The notes beneath the pieces are model-generated. The model was given only the letters and a program-made list of their open reading frames with translations. It made no database searches and was not told the origin of the DNA. Both the position numbers and the translations under genes were made by a program. Source: Euryarchaeota archaeon UBA10 (lineage in GTDB: Archaea; Thermoplasmatota; Poseidoniia; Poseidoniales; Poseidoniaceae). From it: a stretch of 7,407 nucleotides of DNA. Positions 1 through 5,751 of the stretch are shown in pieces (the first letter of the stretch is position 1; each line of letters opens with the position of its first letter). Where the stretch lies: contig DAGO01000007.1 of the NCBI GenBank assembly GCA_002498185.1, positions 1-7,407 on the forward strand, in the 5' to 3' direction.

Positions 1-1830
1 GATAGTGGTGAGCAGTGTGAAGAAGTATTGGACACCCCTTGGATTCACGCATACCCCGACAATGATGTGGAGTCAGTAAAGATATCTGGTCGTAATTTGG
101 CTCAAGGAATCGTTGTACTGAATTGGAGTGTCAGCGCTAGTGATGGCGGTATAGAACCCTTGCCAAGCCAAGGTGAAGTTAACAAGAAGAACTTGAAAAT
201 CGACTATGCTGCTTGGGAGATTGGAACCTACGAATTAGTCATTACAATCGATCTCTATGTCCCTGGAACAGATATGGATAACAGAACTGAAGAAGACAGA
301 GTTAACGGTACTGAAAGAATTGACAAAACATTGGAATTCGAAATTAGTACTTCAGAAAACGCACTATCCTTCCTACCTTTCATTGATTCAGAAGTTAAGA
401 GAGAGGCACACATTCTAGAAGATGGACCCCGTTCGTGCTGGTCTGTAACAGACTTAGGAAATTGGGGATTTGTTCTGATGGGTGCTGAATTAGGTGGAGG
501 CCGTGAGACCGCTATGCTGACTGGTGGTGCTGCAGGAATACCTGCTTGGTGGATGGCTTTCGTATCCCTTTCACTATCTGTAATTTCACTATTCCTTGCA
601 TATCCAGTGATGTACAAATTGTATCACCAAGATACTGACGATATGCTATCGAGAACCCACATCAGAAAGGTAGTGGTAGATGTTCTCAGGAACGCAGAGT
701 CAAGGATGCACATCGACATAGATTGGGATTTGTACAAAATCGAAGTTCGAGACCTATCTATCGACATTATGATTCCTTATTCAAATACTGAAGGCACATT
801 CTCAGATTCAGCGGATGTAAGGTCTGAAATCCTCAAAGAAATCTTGGAAGAGTTCGCACTCTTCCGCGTATTCAAACCAGTTCAATTGACCGTACGCTCG
901 ATTGGAGACAACCAAGCTATTGATTTCGAAACCGGAGTAGGAGTGGGTAGCGGAATGGTTGATGACCAAGATGTCGAAGACCAAGATTACACTGCCTTCT
1001 TCCGCGACTTGCACATGCTTTCCAAGGTCGAAGACGATGTTAGAGAGTCGGTAAAGGGCTATTTCAGGTCCAACAACAACCTTGACCTTCAAATGGCTAC
1101 TGTTACCAGTGAAGACTCGATTATTTTCGTTAGGGTCGCTTACAAGCCTAATCAGAGATTTGCATTCTTCAGATTCAAAGACTCAAACTCGGATATCGAA
1201 AAGAATCTAAGAAAGTACATTTCTAGAGAAAATCCTGAATTGGTCGGAACTCAAGAATTGATTGTCAAAGGAAGGAACCTCGTTTCAACACTGGCAGACA
1301 GATCTGGTGCCGGAAGAGTTGAAACTCTCTCAAGTAAAGACAGCGAAGATGCAAGAGTTGCAGCAGTCGCTAAACAAGACGGATTGGGCGGACGTGTTCT
1401 ACAAACCAAATTGTTCGGTGACATCTTATCTACCGTAGAATACACTGCAAACGAAAAGCGTGAGATGATCAACAAGTGGGGATTCTGGGGACTAATCGTC
1501 TTCGTTTGGATTCCCTTCATGGCATCTGGAGTTCTAGTAGGTGCGATGCTCGGACTGTTATCCAGAATGAAATTTATGCGTGTGTTATGGGCAACCTTCG
1601 TCGGTGGTGCAGCTGCTTCTCTAACATGGGCTTACACCGCTGAAGGGATCATTACTGTGATGCACAAGTACAAACTTGAGGCCGCGATTCCTATTGCCAT
1701 TATCGCCTTCATTGCAATGGCATTCTTACACATGCGTTCGACCAAGATTCGAAGACAAGCTGAATTGTTTGAAGATACACTACTAGACTCATTCCATGCC
1801 GATATCCGTGACAAATATGGTAATCAGTGA
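1..1830 (+). CDS. Large membrane protein, 5'-truncated: outer beta domain, one span, cytoplasmic domain, C-terminal multi-span module
   Basis: The reading frame is open to base 1. The TTG at 28 has no ribosome binding site and is probably an internal Leu, so the true start lies off the window. About 609 residues are visible. Bases 28-360 encode an acidic, beta-rich stretch with Asn-X-Ser/Thr sites, typical of an Ig-like extracellular domain. A first membrane span lies near 550-620 (WWMAFVSLSLSVISLFLAYP). A charged, presumably cytoplasmic region of about 285 residues follows, without a motif I recognise. Then come two to three spans at about 1477-1650 and a last span at 1681-1734. The block starting WGFWGLIVFVWIPF and continuing with Gly-rich helices resembles the small multidrug export family (COG2426, Pfam Sm_multidrug_ex) by eye; this is an inference. 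Nine bases separate it from mogA, so it probably heads or continues that operon. Function unknown. Confidence 0.85.
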   Translation, partial: DSGEQCEEVLDTPWIHAYPDNDVESVKISGRNLAQGIVVLNWSVSASDGGIEPLPSQGEVNKKNLKIDYAAWEIGTYELVITIDLYVPGTDMDNRTEEDRVNGTERIDKTLEFEISTSENALSFLPFIDSEVKREAHILEDGPRSCWSVTDLGNWGFVLMGAELGGGRETAMLTGGAAGIPAWWMAFVSLSLSVISLFLAYPVMYKLYHQDTDDMLSRTHIRKVVVDVLRNAESRMHIDIDWDLYKIEVRDLSIDIMIPYSNTEGTFSDSADVRSEILKEILEEFALFRVFKPVQLTVRSIGDNQAIDFETGVGVGSGMVDDQDVEDQDYTAFFRDLHMLSKVEDDVRESVKGYFRSNNNLDLQMATVTSEDSIIFVRVAYKPNQRFAFFRFKDSNSDIEKNLRKYISRENPELVGTQELIVKGRNLVSTLADRSGAGRVETLSSKDSEDARVAAVAKQDGLGGRVLQTKLFGDILSTVEYTANEKREMINKWGFWGLIVFVWIPFMASGVLVGAMLGLLSRMKFMRVLWATFVGGAAASLTWAYTAEGIITVMHKYKLEAAIPIAIIAFIAMAFLHMRSTKIRRQAELFEDTLLDSFHADIRDKYGNQ

Positions 1831-1836
1831 GGTGAG
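1829..1836 (+). promoter_or_regulatory. Ribosome binding site of mogA
   Basis: GAGGTGAG overlaps the last two bases of the upstream TGA stop and lies 3 bases before the ATG at 1840. Its GAGGTGA core complements an archaeal 16S 3' tail of the ATCACCTCC type. It fixes the mogA start and points to translational coupling with the membrane protein gene. Confidence 0.7.
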
Positions 1837-1839
1837 CAA

Positions 1840-2388
1840 ATGGTTGGTGACCCCGCAACTTTCGGAATCCTAACAGTTTCTGACAGGGCTCATTCGGGCG
1901 AGTATGAGGATGAGGGGGGTCCTTCGATTCTAGGGTTTTTCGAGGATGCTGTTCAATCTGAATGGAGCCATCATTACAAAGTCGTACCCGATGAGAAAGC
2001 AGCCATTTCAGCCGCTCTAATCGAGTTAGTAGATGAGTTAGGTTGTGACGTTGTAGTCACCACAGGAGGTACAGGACCTGCTGAGAGAGATGTTACTCCT
2101 GAGGCCACAGAAGTGGTATGTGAAAGGATTCTACCGGGCTTTGGAGAACAAATGAGAGCGATTTCTCTGCAGTTTGTACCAACTGCAATTTTGTCTAGAC
2201 AAATAGGCGGAACAAGAGGTAAATGTTTGATATTCAACTTACCTGGAAGGCCTAAAGCAATAAGAGAAACTATAGACGAAATATGGAAAGCGGTACCATA
2301 CTGCGTTGACATACTAGGTGGCCCGTACATTGACATGAACGATGATGTATGCAATGCATTCAGACCTAAAGATGCAAGAAGAAGGTGA
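1840..2388 (+). CDS. mogA: Molybdopterin adenylyltransferase MogA
   Basis: MogA activates molybdopterin with ATP to give adenylyl-molybdopterin, the step before metal insertion in molybdenum/tungsten cofactor synthesis. It is a cytosolic enzyme, trimeric in known cases. The 182-residue product follows E. coli MogA from end to end: ILTVSDRAHSGEYEDEGG near residue 10, TTGGTGPAERDVTPEAT at 74-90, then GEQMRAISLQFVPTAILSRQ, NLPGRPKAI, VPYC and the C-terminal AFRPKDARR. Asp51 (in VPDEKA) and Asp84 (in RDVTPEAT) align with Asp49 and Asp82, the catalytic pair of the E. coli enzyme. It is about 13 residues shorter than E. coli MogA because the insertion before VPYC is missing. The FVPTAILSRQ and FRPK signatures favour MogA over the MoaB type more usual in archaea. 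It sits between the membrane protein gene (9-base gap) and pyrC (4-base gap). No other cofactor gene is visible. Confidence 0.94.
   Translation: MVGDPATFGILTVSDRAHSGEYEDEGGPSILGFFEDAVQSEWSHHYKVVPDEKAAISAALIELVDELGCDVVVTTGGTGPAERDVTPEATEVVCERILPGFGEQMRAISLQFVPTAILSRQIGGTRGKCLIFNLPGRPKAIRETIDEIWKAVPYCVDILGGPYIDMNDDVCNAFRPKDARRR
2381..2388 (+). promoter_or_regulatory. Ribosome binding site of pyrC
   Basis: GAAGGTGA contains the same GGTGA core as the mogA site and includes the mogA stop codon TGA (2386-2388). It lies 4 bases before the ATG at 2393. It decides the pyrC start against the in-frame ATG codons further upstream, which lie inside mogA, and suggests coupled translation. Confidence 0.7.
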
Positions 2389-2392
2389 AAAA

Positions 2393-3796
2393 ATGGAAGG
2401 TAATATTCTGATAACAGGCGCAAAGATGGTTCTTCCAGATGGAATTGTAACCGGAGATTTGAGAATCACAGATGGAACAATTTCTGAAATCTCTACTAAT
2501 GGCAACCTAGAACCTAGAGATAATGAATCAATCCACGACGCTAACGGATTACATCTCTTACCTGGAATCATTGACCCTCAGGTCCATTTCCGTGACCCAG
2601 GGCAACCAGAAAAAGAAGACCTACACACAGGCTCAAGAGCCGCAGCGAGTGGTGGAGTGACATCGTTCCTCGACATGCCAAACAATGTTCCAAGCCAAAC
2701 AACTCTAGAATCCATGTACAATAAATTGGAAACTGCAGCAAACCGCTGTGTCACCAATTATGGATTCTTTATTGGAGCAACCGAGTCTAATGTAGAGGAA
2801 TTGAAGAAAGCTGTAGGAACGCCTGGCTCTCCAATCGCAATTCCAGGAATATGTGGCATCAAGATATTCATGGGTTCATCCACTGGAGATTTGTTAGTCA
2901 ATGAATCGAGCGCGCTGAAAACCATCTTCGATAATACTGCAGGACTAATCGCAGTTCACGCTGAAGATGAAACCAGAATGATAGAGAGAGAGAAAATGAT
3001 CGAAGGCAGAACAGATATGGCTGCACACGCAGAGTGGCGTGACGATGAGACTGCACTTATTGCAACCAAGAGAGCAGTAGCCTATGCACAGGCTAGCGGT
3101 CACAGATTGCATGTCTTGCACCTTACTTCTGGAGTTGAAGCGGATTGGCTGAATGGAATAACTTCACTTCACGGAGAAGAGGGGAAAGCACACATCACCA
3201 CAGAGGTTCTTCCTCAGCATCTTACTTTCAACGAAGAGGATGTGGAGGAGCTTGGAACTAGACTGAAAATGAATCCTCCAGTGCGCTACCAAAAAGACAA
3301 GGAGACATTATGGAAGAGATTGCATGATGGGACTGTCAATTGTATTGCAACAGACCATGCCCCTCATACTATGGAATCCAAAGAGAAAGGATTTCCAAGC
3401 GCTCCAAGCGGTATGCCTGGAGTTGAAACCTCACTTCCAGTAATGCTAACCCATGCTTCTGAAGGAAAATGTACCATAGAGCAGGTTGTTGAGTGGATGT
3501 CAAGCAACGTTGCAGAATGCTACCAAATGGTTGGGAAAGGTCGGCTTGAGGAAGGTTATGATGGCGACATAGTATTGGTTGACATGAATAAATCTCTAAC
3601 AGTTGAGGATGAAAACACCTGGACAACAGTAGGTTGGAGCCCATTCATTGGCAAATCCTTAGTCGGTTGGCCTGTTCTTACAGTTGTAGATGGCATTCCT
3701 GTATTCGAAAGGAATGACGAAACAGGACCTAAGGGACGGTGTTTGGTAGAGCCAGGGCAGGTAGGAAAGCCTCTGGTGATGCTGCCGTGGAATTAA
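2393..3796 (+). CDS. pyrC: Dihydroorotase, type I, with variant Gln-Val-His metal motif
   Basis: Dihydroorotase cyclises N-carbamoyl-L-aspartate to dihydroorotate, the third step of pyrimidine synthesis. The 467-residue product is a full amidohydrolase: a small N-terminal beta domain, LLPGIIDPQVHFRDPG at 55-70, DMPNN at 94-98, GIKIFMGSSTG with the carboxylated-Lys candidate K157, VHAED with H189, HVLHLTSG with H243, and IATDHAPHT with D321. HFRDPG and MPNN carry the Arg and Asn that bind substrate, which argues against hydantoinase or allantoinase. The first His of the usual His-X-His is Gln63; only His65 remains. I recall the same DQVHFREPG form, with GVKVFMGSSTG, in Bacteroidetes dihydroorotases, so this looks like a subfamily trait rather than decay. 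The start is set by the GGTGA at 2384-2388; a longer form from 2342 would overlap mogA by 47 bases. Other pyrimidine genes are not in the window. Confidence 0.92.
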   Translation: MEGNILITGAKMVLPDGIVTGDLRITDGTISEISTNGNLEPRDNESIHDANGLHLLPGIIDPQVHFRDPGQPEKEDLHTGSRAAASGGVTSFLDMPNNVPSQTTLESMYNKLETAANRCVTNYGFFIGATESNVEELKKAVGTPGSPIAIPGICGIKIFMGSSTGDLLVNESSALKTIFDNTAGLIAVHAEDETRMIEREKMIEGRTDMAAHAEWRDDETALIATKRAVAYAQASGHRLHVLHLTSGVEADWLNGITSLHGEEGKAHITTEVLPQHLTFNEEDVEELGTRLKMNPPVRYQKDKETLWKRLHDGTVNCIATDHAPHTMESKEKGFPSAPSGMPGVETSLPVMLTHASEGKCTIEQVVEWMSSNVAECYQMVGKGRLEEGYDGDIVLVDMNKSLTVEDENTWTTVGWSPFIGKSLVGWPVLTVVDGIPVFERNDETGPKGRCLVEPGQVGKPLVMLPWN

Positions 3797-3869
3797 TTTT
3801 CTAAACAAAATAGAAATTATTTCCGGCAAGTTTTTTACTAAAGTAGATTTCTTCAGAGCGGGGAAACTT
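3797..3869 (+). promoter_or_regulatory. AT-rich gap with oligo-T runs: probable end of pyrC transcript and start region of the next gene
   Basis: This is the only gap on the + strand left of 4178. TTTT directly follows the pyrC stop at 3797-3800 and T6 lies at 3831-3836. Oligo-T runs are what archaeal RNA polymerase needs to stop. An A/T-rich segment at 3812-3822 or TTTTTTACTA at 3831-3840 could serve as TATA box for the gene at 3870; I cannot choose between these readings. Only a weak purine stretch (GAGCGGGGA, 3856-3864) precedes the ATG. Confidence 0.35.
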
Positions 3870-4178
3870 ATGAGTGGACTTGAAGAAAAACTTGGGCCTG
3901 GACATCAACAAATCGTACTTGGATTGCTTATTTTCGCAGCCGGTGCGCTATGGGGTATAATGTTAGCAAGCGGAGAAGAAATTAATTTGCAAGATCTTTT
4001 CATTTCTGCTGTAATCATGCTATCTGGAGCCATGATTACCATGCTGGGAATATCATTTGGAACCGATAATGAAGATGATAGGACAAATGATTTACAAGAT
4101 GCAATAACAGAACTTACTGGAATGCTAAACACATTACAAGCTAAGGTTACTGGTGGCAGCGAGAGCGAAGACGAATAA
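3870..4178 (+). CDS. Small two-span membrane protein, unknown function
   Basis: I do not recognise the family of this 102-residue product. It has a short polar N-terminus, a first membrane helix at about 13-34 (QIVLGLLIFAAGALWGIML), a short acidic loop, and a second helix at about 43-64 (LFISAVIMLSGAMITMLGIS). The soluble tail includes a probable amphipathic or coiled-coil helix (LQDAITELTGMLNTLQAKV) and ends in SESEDE. The loop is acidic and the tail long and acidic, so both termini may face the same side. The ATG at 3870 is the first in frame after the gap and precedes the first helix closely. The TAA stop (4176-4178) touches the stop codon of the convergent carboxypeptidase gene with no base between. 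Codon use resembles the neighbours. It may be a small scaffold or subunit, but nothing in the context fixes a role. Confidence 0.75.
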   Translation: MSGLEEKLGPGHQQIVLGLLIFAAGALWGIMLASGEEINLQDLFISAVIMLSGAMITMLGISFGTDNEDDRTNDLQDAITELTGMLNTLQAKVTGGSESEDE

Positions 4179-5666
4179 TCACAAGTTGTACAACTTGGAA
4201 TATTTGGCCTCAACATAGTTGAGGAACGGCTCTGGACTTGGTGGACTACCTGTTGCCGATTCAATTAACTCAGATGGAGTCATTACTGACCCTTTGACGT
4301 GAATCTTTACTCTCAACCAATCTAACATGCCAGACCAATCCCCGGATTTGATGATTTCATCAATATCGCCTAATTCTTCTGACATAGTTTGCAACAACTG
4401 AGCGGCATACAGATTTCCAAGAGTGTAAGTCGGGAAGTATCCGAATGCACCCATTGACCAGTGAATATCTTGCAAACATCCTAGAGAATCATTTGGAACT
4501 TCTATTCCAAACCAGTCTTGCATCATTTTGTTCCATGTCTCAGGTATATCTTCAACTTTCAGACCACCATTGAAAATCATCTTCTCGATTTCATAGCGGA
4601 TCATAATGTGCAAATTGTAAGTCACCTCATCAGCCTCGACCCTAATGAAGTCGGGCTTGACTTCATTTGCCACTAGATCTAGAACCTCATTACTCCAATC
4701 TGGACAATCTGGGAATTGTTCACGGAACCAAGGCATAGCGACATGCCAAAATGCAGCTGTTCTACCGATTTGGTTTTCCCAAAATCGACTTTGAGATTCG
4801 TGAACGCCCAAAGAAATCGCCGCTCCAACTGGTGAGAAACTGTGCTCGCGAGGAAGTCCTTGCTCATACACACCGTGGCCTGATTCGTGCATTACTGCAT
4901 ACAAACAAGAAAACGGGTCCTTCTCATCAAAGCGTGTGGTAAATCTAGTATCATCGGGCCACAGACCTGCACAGAATGGATGTGTGGAGCGGTCCATTCT
5001 TCCTGCTTCAAAATCGAATCCCATCGCTTTGCTTACCTTGTTACAGAATGCTTCTTGGGAATCAGCAGGGAATGTCATTTCGTCAGGTAATCTTGGAATC
5101 TCAACTTCCGATTGCATAATCTTCGAGAGAAGAGGTACTAGTCTAGATTTCAGACCTGCAAATAGTGGGTCATAATCTTCAACTGTCATGCCAACTTCAT
5201 ATTCGTCTAGAAGTACATCATATGGGGTATTTTCACATCCGAGATAGTCTATTTTTTGGCGAGTCAAATCAATTAGATTCTGTAAGTGAGGTGCAAATTG
5301 AGAAAAATCGCTCTCACTGCGTGCCTTCTGCCAAGCGATTAGTGCTTCACTTCGTGCCTTTGTAAACTCGGAAACGAACTCTGTAGGTAGTTTGACTGCC
5401 TCATCGTATTTTCTTCGCATTTCCTTTAGATTAGCGTTGAAATAATCATCATGGTCCCCACCTTCTAGACTAGAAAGTAGTTCACCCATTTCCTCATCAA
5501 TCAGTCTGCTGTGGCGCTGTCCTGCTAACCACGCTAAGATTTCTCCACGTGCTTTTGCACCCTTAGCTGGCATTATTGTTTCTTGGTCCCAACCCAAATG
5601 GCCTTGGATTGCTTCAAACCGGTATAGGTCTGTAACGCGGGTCATGAATTTTTCCTTATCTCCCAT
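4179..5666 (-). CDS. Metallocarboxypeptidase, M32 (Taq) family
   Basis: This zinc-type carboxypeptidase removes C-terminal residues from peptides in the cytosol, a late step in protein catabolism. The 495-residue product (numbered from the ATG at 5666) has the usual family length and every hallmark: HPF at 229-231, DTRFTTRF from 239, HESGH at 260-264, HESQSR with the third ligand Glu290, NLHIMIRYEIE, and LQDIHWSMGAFGYFPTY followed by LGNLYAAQ near the C-terminus. His260, His264 and Glu290 have the same spacing as the metal ligands of the Pyrococcus enzyme. I chose the ATG at 5666; a TTG at 5678 would add four residues but falls inside an inverted repeat, and an ATG at 5645 would trim seven. 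None has a clear ribosome binding site, so a leaderless or short-leader transcript is possible. It is divergent from the M29-like gene, another peptidase relative, and converges on the small membrane protein gene. Confidence 0.95.
   Translation of the reverse strand: MGDKEKFMTRVTDLYRFEAIQGHLGWDQETIMPAKGAKARGEILAWLAGQRHSRLIDEEMGELLSSLEGGDHDDYFNANLKEMRRKYDEAVKLPTEFVSEFTKARSEALIAWQKARSESDFSQFAPHLQNLIDLTRQKIDYLGCENTPYDVLLDEYEVGMTVEDYDPLFAGLKSRLVPLLSKIMQSEVEIPRLPDEMTFPADSQEAFCNKVSKAMGFDFEAGRMDRSTHPFCAGLWPDDTRFTTRFDEKDPFSCLYAVMHESGHGVYEQGLPREHSFSPVGAAISLGVHESQSRFWENQIGRTAAFWHVAMPWFREQFPDCPDWSNEVLDLVANEVKPDFIRVEADEVTYNLHIMIRYEIEKMIFNGGLKVEDIPETWNKMMQDWFGIEVPNDSLGCLQDIHWSMGAFGYFPTYTLGNLYAAQLLQTMSEELGDIDEIIKSGDWSGMLDWLRVKIHVKGSVMTPSELIESATGSPPSPEPFLNYVEAKYSKLYNL
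4182..4197. repeat. Perfect 16-bp palindrome beside a convergent gene junction
   Basis: CAAGTTGTACAACTTG equals its own reverse complement. It starts one base inside the stop codon hexamer TAATCA (4176-4181) and encodes the last residues of the carboxypeptidase (KLYNL). As RNA it could fold into a 6-bp stem with a GTAC loop on either strand. It could act as a bidirectional transcript end or 3' stabiliser, or as a protein site; no T-run follows on either strand. About 0.1 such palindromes are expected by chance in a window this size. Confidence 0.45.
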
Positions 5667-5690
5667 GAAATAGCGCAAGAGGCTATTTCA
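5666..5690. repeat. Perfect 9-bp inverted repeat at the carboxypeptidase start
   Basis: TGAAATAGC (5666-5674) and GCTATTTCA (5682-5690) are perfect inverted copies around a 7-base spacer. On the minus strand the repeat ends exactly on the A of the ATG at 5666. It could be an operator bound by a dimeric repressor or, in RNA, a hairpin that hides the start codon. The half-site spacing of 16 bases centre to centre is plausible for a helix-turn-helix dimer. Confidence 0.5.
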
Positions 5691-5751
5691 CTTCAAGATA
5701 TTTCTATGGATTCGGGCACAATTTCAAGACTTAGTCGTACCTCCGCTGAAC
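5691..5751. promoter_or_regulatory. Divergent promoter region between the two peptidase-family genes
   Basis: With the inverted repeat this makes an 85-base spacer between the ATG at 5666 (minus) and the ATG at 5752 (plus). The most A/T-rich stretch is AGATATTTCTAT at 5697-5708. It sits about 45-55 bases before the + start and 30-40 before the minus start, so it could be a TATA box used in one or both directions. No strong ribosome binding site precedes 5752 (the sequence is ACCTCCGCTGAAC), which fits weakly led or leaderless translation. Assignment of the elements is inference. Confidence 0.35.

Noticed and set aside
28..30. TTG at 28 as true start of the first gene
   Set aside because: The frame is open to base 1 and no binding site precedes it; the encoded protein begins in the middle of a beta-rich domain.
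255..1520. Several antisense frames of about 90-120 codons opposite the first gene
   Set aside because: Low-complexity Ser/Pro-rich products without motifs or ribosome binding sites; shadows of the membrane protein gene.
2342..2392. Upstream ATG codons as the pyrC start
   Set aside because: They lie inside mogA, lack a binding site and add residues not seen in the family, whereas GGTGA at 2384-2388 sits correctly for the ATG at 2393.
1974..2423. Open frame of 149 codons antisense to mogA
   Set aside because: It mirrors the mogA codons, has no family resemblance, and the + strand gene matches MogA throughout.
2393..3796. Hydantoinase or allantoinase instead of dihydroorotase
   Set aside because: HFRDPG, MPNN and ATDHAPHT with the APSG segment fit dihydroorotase substrate binding; no purine or pyrimidine breakdown genes are adjacent.
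5667..5678. TTG at 5678 as start of the carboxypeptidase
   Set aside because: It has no ribosome binding site and lies in the inverted repeat. The ATG four codons later gives the usual family length. Not fully excluded.
5692..5729. TTCAAGA repeated at 5692 and 5723 in the divergent spacer
   Set aside because: Only 7 bases, A/T-rich and without symmetry; chance is a sufficient explanation.
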